Of a stretch of 64,000 nucleotides of DNA, positions 51,010 through 62,799 are shown piece by piece. The notes below the pieces were generated by a model. It was not told the origin of the DNA. It did not search any database and saw only the letters and a list, made by a program, of their open reading frames with translations. Source of the stretch: Topomyia yanbarensis (lineage: Eukaryota; Arthropoda; Insecta; Diptera; Culicidae); assembly GCF_030247195.1 (NCBI RefSeq), contig NC_080671.1, forward strand, positions 211,018,361 to 211,082,360, read 5' to 3'. Within the stretch, counting starts at the first letter, position 1; each line of letters starts with the position of its first letter. A program made the position numbers and the translations under genes.

Positions 51010-52140
51010 GCTGTTAATTGTGGATGGATTTGTGTCATAGTTATATGCATACCGTCCTTAGGATGAATATATAATGGAAAACGAATTTTATTAGGAAGTT
51101 CCTTTTATTAATTTGTATAATTAAAAATAATTATCATATAAGAAAATATTTTTCAAATTAATCCACAAACCCGAAGGTTTCTGCAAATCTTTCCAAGAAA
51201 ATCAGTGAAGGTGGCAACTCTGCCACTAAGCGAAAGCTACACTAAAACGAATGATGAAAATATTTTCATTTATCGCACAAAAGGATGGCCTTCCATCTGC
51301 ACCGAAAAGTATATAAATAGGAACGCCTTAATGCAAAGCGTTTTCATTCGGTATAAGCTGCGAAAGGGGAATGTTCGAATGTGTGTACGCAGTAGCAACA
51401 AATCGTCGGCAAGGTTTGAATCGCTTCAAAAGATTCTCGTCCTGTATCACTATAGTTATCTACAAACCGTCCTTCGAATGCAAAATGGAAACAGGAGTTA
51501 ATTAGAAAGTTTCTTTTATTAAATCGTATTAAGTTTTCGCTTGTTAATTCTGTAGTTTTACCATTGAATCATAAGAAAATATTTTTCAAATTAATTTACA
51601 AACCCGAAGGTTTTTGCAAATCCTTCCAAGAAAATCAGTGAATGTGGCAACTCTACCACTAAGCGAAAGCTACACCAAAACGAATGATGAAAATATTTTC
51701 ATTTATCGAACAAAAGGATGGCCTTCCATCTGCACCGAAAAGTTAATAAATAGGAACGCCTTGATGCAAAGCGTGCTCATTCGGTATGAGCTGCGAAAGG
51801 GGAATGTTCGAATGTGTGTACGCAGTAGCAACAAATCGTCGGCAAGGTTTGAATTGTTTCAAAAGATTCTCGTCATGTATCACCATAGTTATCTGCAAAC
51901 CGTCCTTATTAGGACGAATGCAAAATGGAAAAGGAATTTAATTAGAAAGTTTCTTTTATTAACTAGTATTAAGTTTGCGCTTTTTTATGCTGTACTTTTA
52001 CCAGAGAATCATAAGAAAATATTTTTCAAATTAATTTACAAATCCGAAGGTTTTTGCAAATCCTTCCAAGAAAATCAGTGATCCATATCCATATCACCAT
52101 AGTTTTCTACAAACCGTTCTTATTAGGATGAATGCATAAT
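51010..52140 (+). repeat. 430-440-bp tandem repeat downstream of the H1-like relic
   Basis: The anchor TAAGAAAATATTTTTCAAAT recurs at about 51140, 51571 and 52012. Units 1 and 2 share AACTCTGCCACTAAGCG, a TATAAATAGGAACGCC phrase (51312; TTAATAAATAGG in unit 2) and TGTGTGTACGCAGTAGCAAC. Unit 3 lacks about 280 bp internally. Frames at 51205-51501 and 51614-52081 are homologous across units but show no known domain. Confidence 0.85.
51309..51318 (+). promoter_or_regulatory. TATA box-like element in tandem unit 1
   Basis: TATATAAATAGGAACGCC resembles the H1-like TATA at 50581. About 30 bp downstream lies CATTCGGTATAAGC, a plausible initiator region. The second unit has TTAATAAATAGG at the same place. 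Function is not shown. Confidence 0.35.
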
Positions 52141-52169
52141 GGAAATGGGTTGGTAATGTATATGAGATA

Positions 52170-53050
52170 GGTTGGTAATGTATATGACATAACAGGGGTG
52201 TCGTGATCACACTTCGAAGTTATTTCAAATCTTACAAAGCATAAATTGACATAATTTCAATGATTGTTCCTATATGAATGAAATGACAAATTTTCAGGTT
52301 AACACGGCAATAACTTTGCAATTTATAGAACAATTTTATATTTTTAGTTATCATATAATAACTGTCATCTCTTCCAAACAACTTAATCCTCTGCTGCCAT
52401 CCCCGTGGTTTTGCGGGGTTAAGGAGAATCATTGTAAAATGTCCAATACACGATTTTATGTTGTTACCTCCACTAAAACCACTTTAAAATACTCCCACCT
52501 TTTATACAAGTACATTGTCTACTTGTTGAAATCATATGAAATTATTGACCTGTATTCAATGCGGAGAACTCGGTAATAAAATTGTTTTACTGAATAGACT
52601 AACGAACGGGATCCCCAGGAAAATTTCGCTGAGTACGGTGAATCGAATTTAATGTGTAAAATTTAGCCATTTGAAAGAGATACCAGCAGAATTTTAAGAA
52701 TATGATCATCGCGGTTATGTCCCGGACATTACCCGCCCCTAGTTTTTCGCTAAGCGTGATTCATTTCTGTACGCTAGGAAAAAGATTCCGATGGTTGTTT
52801 CGAGAGATTTTAACATTGATATTTCAAAGCAAGAAAAAATGAAATTTGTTCTTCTCAACGAGCCTAGAATCCAGCGCATCCCCTATCAACGCAGACGCCA
52901 ACAACAAATGTTCTTTTCAGAACCACCATAATTATTATAAAGAATAACTTGAAACATTCCCACACATTTCATTGAGTATCATTCGATTTGAATTACAAGT
53001 CAAACGAGTAGTCACGACACTCCGGTTATGTCCTAGACATTACCCACCCA
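52170..53050. mobile_element. ~0.85-kb inverted-repeat element (GGTAATGT...GACATAAC...GTGTCGTGA)
   Basis: Left GGTTGGTAATGTATATGACATAAC followed by GGGGTGTCGTGATC (52170-52212) is mirrored by TCACGACACTCCGGTTATGTCC and AGACATTACCCACCC (53013-53050). The left motif is duplicated (52146-52170), and a third right-type copy CGGTTATGTCCCGGACATTACCC is at 52713-52736. No clear target duplication was found. Confidence 0.6.
52777..52932 (+). pseudogene. endonuclease/phosphatase-like retroelement fragment
   Basis: The + frame reads YARKKIPMVVSRDFNIDISK, then EKMKFVLLNEPRIQRIPYQ, ending at a stop near 52932. SRDFNIDI resembles the GDFNID block of endonuclease-exonuclease-phosphatase domains, with Arg replacing Gly. 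Only about 50 residues survive. Confidence 0.5.
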
Positions 53051-53809
53051 TGTTTTTATTTTGCTTTACTATAAAAATAAAATTACTTTGTAGTAAATAT
53101 TCATTCCTTGCGTCGAAATGAGAGGTAACGCTTGAAATGTTGTGTAAATTACATATCTGCAGGCTATTTCATGGCCCGATATTGTGACGTCTCGAGTGAG
53201 AACAAAATTGTCTAGAAGGATAGAGTTGGCTTTTATCGAACTTTTTCAGGGAAATATTCGAAATTAAATAGTTAATAATAAAAATCTCAGATTTTTTAAA
53301 TGAATTATTGGACAAAAATATTTACAGTTGGTAAAAAATTATCAGTTTAGTTGAAGTTGACTGCTTTCATTAATATTCAAGATATTGTTTGAACAGATTG
53401 ATATGATGCATGAGAATTGTATAATTTTCAATTTGAATTTGTGCTCATGAATAGTACATGAAAAGATGAAATAATCGTTACTGATAGATGCTGAGCATGT
53501 TGAGAATATGGTTTGTTTTTTGTTTCGATGATTTTGTTAAAGGGAATCATCTTATCGTACGTTACGCAAAAAAGTCTCATTTTATCAAACTTACCCCGGC
53601 GATCAAAGATACCTTTTACGGTACTCTACAACTTCGTAGAAAATCAAAATGCTCTATCTGTTACCGTTGTACAGATTGGAGTATTCCCTTTAAATGGCTA
53701 GACCCACGACCGTTGCCATGCAGAGAAATTCTGAAACTTTCAAGCGAAAACTGATGCCACTACAACTTTGTGGGTATCATAGCTTTCTGTCTCTCGTCTT
53801 TTCGGAGAT
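53051..53809. other. no recognised feature
   Basis: AT-rich. The + frames 53488-53754 and 53513-53701 overlap and lack motifs, although the first is Cys- and Arg-containing. Confidence 0.35.
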
Positions 53810-53934
53810 ACCGTCGTGCGGGGCTACTTTGGATATGAGGGGATACTTTGCACACTTTAGTTTTTTCAATATTTACTAACAGACGCGCTTTTATGAGTTT
53901 TATTATATTTTTGACATTTGTAGAGCCATGTCTT

Positions 53935-54058
53935 TTAACCCTCCGGAAGTCGCCCTTATGGTCCACTAAACGAGCAGTTGCTGGTGTCCTAAGACGATTT
54001 CGCTAGATTTTCAGAGTAGCATGCACTCAGTGCACTAGCGCGACTGCCGGAAGGTTAA
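53935..54058 (+). mobile_element. TTAA MITE, 116 bp, best-preserved copy
   Basis: TTAA at 53935-53938 and 54055-54058 flanks inverted termini CCCTCCGGAAGTCGC and GCGACTGCCGGAAGG. The centre reads CTAAGACGATTTCGCTAG. Related copies lie at 25616, 24152 and, as a fragment, 2868. Confidence 0.9.
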
Positions 54059-54206
54059 CCATGTTGCATATGTCATTTGTCATTTTTCTTAACACTGTTC
54101 ATCTAAACATACAAAACACTTCAAGGGTCGATAAAAGTGATTGGACTCTCGTAAAATCTTAAGTATACTGAGACTACATACTGATTTTCGCAAAGATGAA
54201 AAAAAT

Positions 54207-54350
54207 GATGAAAAATTGCGTTTTCCGTTTATTTCTAGTACGTCAGGAACGGTTTTTATGAGCATTTGAAGGTGGTGTTTGTGTGATGAAAAATTGCGTT
54301 TTCTGTTTGTTTCTTGTATGCAACGACCGGTTTTTACGAGCATTTGAAGA
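54207..54350 (+). repeat. ~70-bp tandem duplication
   Basis: GATGAAAAATTGCGTTTTC starts at 54207 and 54286. Both units continue with a CGTTTATTTCTAGTA or TGTTTGTTTCTTGTA phrase, then CGGTTTTTA and GAGCATTTGAAG. Confidence 0.85.
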
Positions 54351-55148
54351 TTTTTGTGTCTTTTAATGTCATTATCAACACTTTACCGAAGATACCAAGC
54401 CTCTAAATAATATTTTCATTCTCCGTATTTTTTTCCAAGAGAATTAATTACGAAAATTGTATTTTTCTAAAGATACTCTGAATTATATTGTATAATTTCT
54501 TTGAAGACATTGAACCTCCAATGGTAATTGCGAAATAATGTGATCTTTTTACTTTTTTATTTTGCGAAATTTTCAATCCCACCGTGTGGCTATTTTTATA
54601 ATTGACAATACAAAAAATTGTTAAATGCTCTTGAAAATCTATTCTGACATACTAGAGATAAACTAATATCGCCATTTTTTATTATTTTCCTTTTTTCTCT
54701 CTACGAAAAACAATAAGCAGTCTGAACCCACTCAAGTTTTTTCGACAAGAAACGTTGTAAATGTCAAATTAAAATGAATCCCTCATTTTAGAATATGTGA
54801 TAAACGGGTGATGTTTTATTGTTGAAAAAGCCTCTGATATCAGTATAAATTAATGATATTTCAATAAAAGTAACTAGTAAACTGGTTAATTTGTATTTTA
54901 TATTGAATTCAAGAAGTGTGCAAAGTAGCCCCCGGCTAGACCACAAAACATGTTTTTAAACACTATATGAACAATTTTTTTATGCGTGAACCAATTCTGC
55001 TCATATTAAGCATAAATAATACATACGCGATGACGATAAATCTGTGCTGATGATACAAAGCCATCGATTATTAAAGGAGTTATAATTCGTCAAAATTGAA
55101 AAATTGAAAAAAAAAAAGTGCGCAAAGATACCCCGCACGAGGGTACGA

Positions 55149-55540
55149 GTTTTTCCTAACTCTACTTTACCCTTACACGTGGTTCACATATGTTAGATAA
55201 GCGGGTTACGGCCTTTGCGAATGTTAAGCAGTAGTATGCAACTTCAAAAGTAATTCACTTTTTAACAGTCGGTTAGATTGTCTTTCAGTCTTCGATGAAC
55301 TTGTTCGGCATATCTTCAAAAGCTTAACTCCTTTCTATGTCCGTGTTCGGATGTTTTACGCGATCACTAGCGATGATTTTATGAACTGCGAGTGTTTCCC
55401 CACACATTTCGGGGTAGGGTAAACCGATTTCGCCCAAATTTTGACAGTGTAATTTTCCATGATTTGGAACGACGCAGGTGGTGTATATTAGTGATTCCAA
55501 AAATGGTTGTTTTATTGTCACCCTATTGTATATGGTACAA
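55149..55540. other. spacer with a 65-codon minus frame
   Basis: The frame 55521-55324 (minus) contains GEIGLPYPEMCGETLAVHK. It looks codon-like but I do not recognise it, and I see no start context or splice signals that decide it. Confidence 0.3.
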
Positions 55541-55699
55541 AAAAAATCTGTTTTAATCCACCTAGTGATGCGATTGCGCCTTTCTCATTTATCCAAACTA
55601 TGATTCATTAGCTGGTTATGTTCAATACAACAATGGAAATGTCTACTGCATTCTTATTGCACTTAGCACGTATGCCACGACTTCCACGAAAGTCGACGC

Positions 55700-57740
55700 T
55701 AACACAGCATGAGTTCAATATTATTTTTATTTTTATGCGATCATATTTTGAAATACTGGGGAAATGGATTTGGAAAGCTCCTTTTCCAAGGGGGGGGGGG
55801 GAGGTTTGGCAGAGTGAGAGTGCAGGATGCGTCAGAAATCCTTCATCTTATTTCGGTTTACGGGGTGGATGAAGGGAATGCAGGTTTCACGGTGGGGGTG
55901 TAGGGTGAGGTGACGAAGGAGGGGAGTGAAAGGGCAAGGGGTGAGGGTTGTGACGCAATACTCACCTGCATATTTTGCCTTCCATTTGAGACATAACCTT
56001 ACTCCATTCCAGTGTAACCTTACTAACCAAGCTGAAACTTCGGATGGGATTACTGTATCTTTCATTTGAAATCAAGTTTGTAAAGATCGGCAGGAAGCTG
56101 GCTGGGGAATAGGTGTGATATTAGCTTAGGAACTTGACGAGTTCCCCGGAGGCATCTGGCCAATATGGTCAAAGCTACTTTGATTGATCATTAGTGATCC
56201 TGACCCGCAAACTAGAGTAATGTTGCACCCATTTTAATATGTTTTACATTATTTGGACATTATGGTTGTACCATCATTTGGACATCATGGTTGTACCAGT
56301 TTATATGCTGTGTGACCGCACTCTTCAACCCGTAACTCCGGAACCGGAAGTCGGATCAACTAAAAATTCAATAGTTTATGGGAGCGTTATACCAAATGAA
56401 ACTAAGTTTGTGAAAATCAGTTCAGCCATCTCTGAGAAAATTGTGATGACACACACATACACACACAAACATTTTCCGATCTCGACGAACTGAATCGAAT
56501 GGTATATGACCAGGCATTGTAATTCTCTCTCACTCACGCGAGAAAAATCAATTAAAACTTCAAAAAATACACTTAATTACAAAGAAAAGCGGCAAAGAAG
56601 TATGATAGACTTGTTTTTTCGTGTTTTGGAATAACGACAGGAAAGCAGCGAACGCAAAAAGGATACTGTGATAAACTCATTCACTCATTCTCCGGTTGTT
56701 TTATTTATCCGGAGAAATGTCACGTTGTATTTATCCGGAGAAGTTGTGTGAGTGCCAATAACTTTTCGTGTGAAAATGTGAGTTTTTATTGTCGCAGTAG
56801 CAAACTATCCGGGCGCATTTACTCATATGAGCGATAAATGCAATGTCTGTATATGACACTCGGCCCTCCGGGCCTCGGTTATGAAGTCGATTTTTACAGT
56901 GATTGCTAAGCCTTTCTTTATATGAGAAAGTCAATAAAAAGTATAATATATAATTAGCTTAATCAGCATGAGTTCAATGTTATCTTCATGTGATTATATT
57001 TTCATGGTGGAATGGGTTTGGAAGTGGAGGGGGTGGGGGTTAGTAGAGTGGGAGTGGAGGATGCATTAGAAATCCTTCATCTTATTTCGGTATACGGGGT
57101 GGATGAAGAGAATGTGGGTTTGATGGTGGTCCAAGGGGAGAGGAGTGATGAAGGAGGGAGGTATAAGAGCAAGGGGGAAGGAGTGGCGACGCTATACTCA
57201 ACTGTATATTTTGCCTTACATTTGAGATTTGGTTTTAAAAAAATGGTTCAGTCATCACCGAAGAATCGATGTGACTTTAATTGTGAAATATTCCCGGATC
57301 CGGGACTTCCGAAATTGTCGCTAGTGGACAATATATTCAAAGAATGTTTGAATGGCAATCAGTGACCTAGATCTGCGATTAGAATTTGGTGACCATTTCA
57401 ATAGTTTTTACCCTCTGAGATATTACGATTGTAACGGTTTATATGGCAAATTCCAGTGTAACCTTACTAACAAACCTGTAACTCCGGAACCAAGAATCAG
57501 AACCGAATGAAATTCATAAGCAGTCAATGGGATCACTGTATGTATCATTTGAAATCAAGTTTGTAAAAATCAGTCAAGAATTCACTGGGGAATAGGTTTG
57601 ATATTAGTTTAGGAACTTGGTGAGTTCCCCGGGGGCATCATGAACCGTCATAGGTGGCCAATGTGGTCAAAGCTACTTCGATTGATCATTAATGATCTAG
57701 ACCCGCAAACTCAAGTAATATTGCACCCATTTTAACTGTT
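55700..57740 (+). repeat. direct repeat pair, ~550 and ~780 bp
   Basis: CAGCATGAGTTCAAT is at 55706 and 56966. GAAATCCTTCATCTTATTTCGG is at 55834 and 57068. GAGTTCCCCGG with GGTCAAAGCTACTT is at 56139 and 57621, and CCCGCAAACT followed by GTAAT and TTGCACCCATTTTAA is at 56203 and 57702. The second unit has extra sequence inside. Confidence 0.8.
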
Positions 57741-57928
57741 GTGTGTCCGACGCGGTACCCGGGTACATTTTAAAGTTTCAATTAATTAAATTCCTATGTT
57801 TTATCCATAGCTGGAAATTGAAATTTTGTGACATCTTAGAACTTCACTAAGTCAAGCTTTTGGGTTAATAATATTGTTGATATAGTAAGGGTGGGAGTGA
57901 GGAGGGGCTCCTGATTTTTTTTACTACG

Positions 57929-58606
57929 TAACAGGCCGACGTAGGTACTCGGGTACCCACAAAACTAAAATGCCCGTAACTAAGGTAATATCCAACCGAT
58001 TTCGATACTTTTGGCCGTTTTGGATTCAGGAACTTATCCACTTTTGGACTTGGTAAAAATGAATCGGGTTACTTCATTCGATTCCCAGGAATCCGGGTTT
58101 CCGGAAGCAGGTTCCAGTGCTGGGGTACTATTTGCGATCTTCAATGGAATACTAGCAATATGGGTATCAAAATTCTTGGAATTGCATCAGTAGGCTGTAT
58201 CTCGCGGTTTTGGAACCATTTGGTGATTTGGCCCCCGAACGGACATTCCGAAGCAGGTTCCCGTGGGGCCGTGAGTGGCCATTCCATTCCAATTCCATTT
58301 TTCAAATTGCCATAGGGTCCCGTAACAATAAAAAACAGACTTCCGAGACAATTTGAAGAGTTTTGATATTCATATTGATAGTACATTATTAAAATTTACA
58401 AATCATATCCTAGTACTGGAACATTACTCCGGGAAATCCAGATTACCAAAAACCAGATCAATTATTCCGGTTCTGTTGTACAGAATCAAAAAGTGGACGA
58501 GTTCCTGAATCCAAAATATCTAAAAGTGTCCAAATCGGTTAAAGGAAGCCATAGTTATGAGCATTTCAATTTGTGGGTACCCGGGTACCCCCGTTGGCCT
58601 GTTAAA
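57929..58606. mobile_element. ~675-bp palindromic element with ~115-bp arms (AACAGGCC...GGTACCC)
   Basis: Left ACAGGCCGACG, GGGTACCCACAAA and TTTGGATTCAGGAAC (57931-58045) are mirrored by GTTCCTGAATCCAAA, TTTGTGGGTACCC and CGTTGGCCTGT (58499-58604). TA stands outside both ends, so a TA duplication is possible. A related GACGCGGTACCCGGGTAC lies at 57750. Confidence 0.75.
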
Positions 58607-59578
58607 GGTGTTTTTTTGTTGGACACATATGTAACTGTTAATATGTATCACATCATTTGAACATCGTGGTAGTAGCAGTTTATATGGGAATTTGCTGTGT
58701 GACCCCATTCTTCAACTCGTAAATCCGGAACTGGAAGTCGGTTCAACTAAAATTCAATAGCAGCTTATGACACCGTTATACCTTTCATTTGAAACTAAGT
58801 TTGAGTAAATCGGTTCAGCCATCTCAAAGAAAATTGTGTGAGTTTAAATGACACACACAGACACTTTATGAAGTGAAAGGGAAATTGCGGTTTTTTCTCT
58901 TCAAAACGGTGTATCTCAAGATGCGCTCATATTATATTGAGATGATACGTGTTTTTTATGTAAAAATGTCTGAGGAACGCGATGGCATTAAAATTTTCAA
59001 AATTAAAATATACGTATTTTGAGAAAAATAACTTTCAATATTTAACTGATAAAATTGCATACTTGGCAACACTGTCGGCAAAAAACAATATTTTTTATAG
59101 ACTCCTTGAACAATTTTCTTCAAAAGCCATCCTGTGGTTTGATTCTAGAGTAAATAGAACCGGAGATATGATCAAAAGAAAATCAAGGGTTTTGACAATT
59201 TACCAAAACGGGTGATGCTCCCATGACCCGAGGGGTGGTTCAATTGTCACAAAAATTTGGGTTTTTATATATTGGCCCTAGATGAACAATTCCGCTAAAT
59301 TTTGTTCAAATCCGTGGAGGTCGATTACACGTGCCTTGATCACTTCGCATGGAATGACCCATATGACACTCGGCCCTCCGGGTCTCGGTTAAGAAATCGA
59401 TTTTTACAGTGATTGCATAGCCTTTCTATATCAGAAAGGCAAAACAACCAACAATTATTTTTTTGTGAATTTTATTGCATAATTATTTAATATTCACCCT
59501 TTATGTGCAAACCGTTATTTATTCAAAAATCGAGATAGTTACTCATTGCTATAATTTACACTATTTCTATGTTTGTAG

Positions 59579-59745
59579 TCAAATCTCAAAAACTTATTGC
59601 AGCAAGGAGGCAGTGGAACAGATAACAGTGCGCAGCATGCGAACATGGAACACTACTGGTCGCAGTACGCACAACAACAAAACTACGGTAACTATCAGCA
59701 ATCGAAGTCCCACGGATCGGGATCGTCCAAGAACAAGTAAATAGA
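59579..59745 (+). CDS. terminal coding exon of a Gln/Asn/Ser/Tyr-rich protein (partial)
   Basis: After an acceptor at 59578 (TTTCTATGTTTGTAG) or 59602 (TTATTGCAG), both in the same frame, the exon encodes a tail with MEHYWSQYAQQQNYGNYQQ and SKSHGSGSSKNK, ending at TAA (59743-59745). The codon choice is mixed and unlike the AT-rich flanks. Poly(A) signals follow. Such Gln-, Tyr- and Asn-rich tails are common in RNA-binding proteins, but I do not recognise the gene and no domain lies in the window. Earlier exons must lie upstream, possibly beyond the window or beyond the transposon block. The ORF beginning at 59475 is a different frame and should be ignored. Confidence 0.6.
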
Positions 59746-60440
59746 CTACTTAACTATATTTAGTGTTTAAGTTACATTTTAGCAACTTTTTCTCTCTCCT
59801 ACACCAAATTTTCACACAAATTATCAATACTCCACCAGCTATAAGTACGATAATAAATACTTTAAATGATACTGCATTCTTAAGTTAAGAAATCAAATGT
59901 AATTGGAAAAAGTGCAGATAGTGTTTTATATCTGAATATATTTGAATCCATTTGAGAAGTACAATGATTTGCTTCGGACCTTTTCAAAGCGAGCGCTACA
60001 TATGAGAGAGAGAGTTTTAAAGCATAACATAGATTTAGTTCTAAACGGAGAATCCACCTATTCTGTAGCAGGTTACAACTGCAAGCATTGTGCAGTTTAG
60101 TTGAAATACATGCTGGGGAAGTACATTTTTAGCATCTGCAAAAAAAATCGTTGATCGTTGATAAGTTTTTGTACTGAGTAAAATAATGAGTTGCAGTTTA
60201 TTTTCGTTTACGAAAAGCACTGAGGGCAGAACATTATTTTTGAAATCCTGTATTGTTTAACAAATTCAATATAGTTCATGTCTTGTAAATTATGTTTTTG
60301 TTCATTAATTTTTACATTTTTCATCATTACTTGCTTGAAAGTAGATGTATTCATTCAAGGCGAACTATAGATTATACCATAGGTAAATGATACACTAAAT
60401 GAATAAGAAATCGTGATTATTTTGTTTCAATAAAAACTAT
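59746..60440 (+). other. probable 3' UTR with poly(A) signals
   Basis: AATAAA occurs at 59852-59857 and, in TTTCAATAAAAAC, near 60428. The region lacks the repeat hallmarks seen elsewhere and carries a GAGAGAGAG stretch at 60004. The actual cleavage site is not determined. Confidence 0.45.
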
Positions 60441-60816
60441 AATCATACTGAAGAAACCTTTTCTTTAACCAATTACTCAGTAGTTTTTAGTAGGTAAAAA
60501 CAGCTTTTTGTTGATCCGAAATAAATTCATCTGCTACGAGCACCAACTTTTCACATTTTAGTTGAACTATCTAGAACACTCTAGTTAGAGTGTTGCCACG
60601 AGGAAGAAGAAAACACATTGTCGCTGTTGTGCTATCTTATGACAAGCGCCATTTAGCGCATTTCGAGAAAAACGATTTTTAAAGTTTGAGATTGAATATC
60701 TTGAAACTTATAAATGGTATAAACAATTCAAAGAAGACAATTGATGCTTCTATCTATTCTGTATTAATCTCTCAAATATTACGAAGATCGGTTGACTACG
60801 TTGCGAGTTTTTACTC

Positions 60817-62799
60817 TAAATGTAAATAAAAGTCGCGAAGCCGTGTGGTGTCCGGCGGGCTGAAATCTTTTTGCACTATTTCAACCAAGAATAGAACCTC
60901 TGGGAACTGCTCCCATGTCGTAAGAGGCGACTAACAACATGCTAGGAGTTCCTAGGCCGAGGTTTTGTTCCGTACCGAAGACTTAATCTGGGCGGACCTT
61001 AAGGTTTTCCATATTACCCTCTTTCCAGTCTGTATTTAGTGAATCACTGACATATACCTTTTCTGATTCGCCTTTCTTGATTGTGTACCAACGTTTTAAG
61101 TTTCTTCTGGCGGTTGTATATTAGCCGTAAATGACGAAATCTAATTCTACACTAAGTAACAGAATATATTAATATACCGGCACTTCCACGCCAAGGTTTA
61201 ACTTCCAAAGCTTTGGCTTAAAAACCGTTTTTAAAAAATGGAAACTTTCATGCAGGAAATTTATTGAATTGGCCTAAGATGGAGCTGTCGAATTTCACAA
61301 AAAGCTTTTTATGTTGCAAGTGATCTGTAGTTGTGTTAAATTAGGTATTTTTCTATTATATTTGAAACCGTCTACCGACAAATCTACATTTACGAATACC
61401 TCCAAAAGTGACTTCTTGAGGTCTCATGAAGGCCTGACACTAGCTTTATGATACTTTTGCTTTTCTAAACAGTAATAAAAATCTCAACATTCAAGAACTT
61501 CACTTTGTCAGAAAATGTAGGGCCATCGGAAGCTAAAACTTCGTAAAATCGCACTCCTGGTCCTTTTTTCAGTGCAGTACTCTACGTCACTCGTTCAAAT
61601 TTGCACCGCTCTTATGGTAGTCGGTATTTGCTAGTATTACTGTTCTCCCATCCATTCTGGTAGTCAAACGGTGGGATAGCAAAATTCTTACAAGTTTCCT
61701 ATCTCATGCCTCCACGCGATTCTAAGTCTATTGATGACATTTGGTCCTTAGACCGCAGAATGAGAGGGTGCGAACAGAATGAGAGGGTGCGAACAGATCT
61801 AGTCGAGAAAACATTGCCGTAAAAATGAATAGTTGATCGGAAATTAGCCCCAATACGACTAATCTGACTAGTATCTATGAACACGGCTCAATACGTATTG
61901 AAAATTCGCCGCGTCTGTTTTTATGAACCTAATTTAAAGCTCCGTTATTGCTAACAAGTCCGTGTATCAGATTAACAATCCTTTATATTTCCCTTCAGTG
62001 TTCGGTATTATCGCTCGTATACTTGTATTCCACAAACAATCCGATATGGAAAATAAGAAATACTTTCCTTGATTTATAACATCTCGCGCTATTTTTGCCA
62101 GTATAATATGCTGTCACTTGGTAGTTTTCAAGCCAATAAATATATCGTAGAGAAGAAGTAGCGAGTTCTGTCCAAATACTGTTGCAATAAATAGTGATCC
62201 GGCCCATTACGCAGATAAGATTAGCTTTTCCAGGCAATACTCCCACGATCGGCTGTGTGGAGTTCAAATTGTTTTTGTTTAGGGAACATAGTATACTCTC
62301 GGTAGCCGGCTGCCCAGAGTTTAAAAATAACCAAAAACTAAACAAGATCATCTCTTTTTCGAGTGATCGTGCACTCGAAGACTAACTAAACAACTACCTA
62401 ATAAAATATGCTTTACAGGTCGCATCGTTTGCTTGGAGCGAATCCTAGACCTGATACCCTTCCAAACCACCAACTCCGCGACACCTATGGAAGAGTCTGA
62501 TGAATCGTCGTCCTTCCGTTAAGTAGGTGGAGCATCAACACTTCCTGTCTACCTTATCCTTTATCCTTCCCCGTGAACGATGGAGATGGGGGCGGCCGGC
62601 AATGATGGCTATCATGCTGTTGAGGTTTTAATATGGGTCGGATTGGTATGAATTCCTACTTACCACTTCCTAAGCAACTCTTATTAGATAATCAGCAGTC
62701 AAACATGATGAAGTCAGTGTGCAATCCGCCAAAATCATCGTCACAACGCAATGCAACGCAACGCAACGCAACGCAACGTAAATGTAAATAAAAGTCGCG
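60817..62799 (+). mobile_element. 1.94-kb retroposon with 21-bp target duplication and (AACGC)n tail
   Basis: A 21-bp sequence starting TAAATGTAAATAAAAGTCGC is found at 60817-60837 and 62779-62799. The element starts AAGCCGTGTGGTGTCC (60838), as does the copy at 13022, and ends in about seven AACGC units (62744-62778). The 3' part (62400-62700) contains CTCCGCGACACCTATGGAAG and TTCCGTTAAGTAGGTGGAGC and looks like a non-LTR 3' UTR. No ORF is present, so it is probably an internally deleted non-LTR element moved by another element's enzyme. Confidence 0.85.
62744..62778 (+). repeat. (AACGC)n 3' tail
   Basis: About seven pentanucleotide units, one with a T substitution (AATGC), directly before the right target duplication. 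Confidence 0.85.

Larger units (their letters stand above)
53810..55148. mobile_element. ~1.3-kb inverted-repeat element (CGTGCGGGG...CTTTG termini)
   Basis: Left TCGTGCGGGGCTACTTTGG (53813) with GGATACTTTGCACACTTTA is mirrored by AAAGTGCGCAAAGATACCCC then GCACGAGGGTACG ending near 55148. A third related word GTGTGCAAAGTAGCCCCCG lies at 54917. TSDs are not clear. It contains the TTAA MITE at 53935-54058. Confidence 0.55.
55541..59445. mobile_element. 3.9-kb composite dispersed repeat
   Basis: The left end has TGTTTTAATCCACCTAGTGATG then GCGCCTTTCTCAT, the complement of the right end of copies A and B. The right end has CCTTTCTATATCAGAAAGGC. The body contains CACTCGGCCCTCCGGGCCTCGG (56855) and a similar phrase at 59366, two direct repeats (55700-56240, 56960-57740), a palindromic insert (57929-58606) and the segment shared with 7935-8148 (59130-59350). 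No protein motif is seen. Confidence 0.65.

Noticed and set aside
51205..52081. Homologous frames in tandem units as a possible gene family
   Set aside because: The unit is a non-coding-looking repeat with a TATA-like box inside the frame, the third unit is deleted, and no domain is visible.
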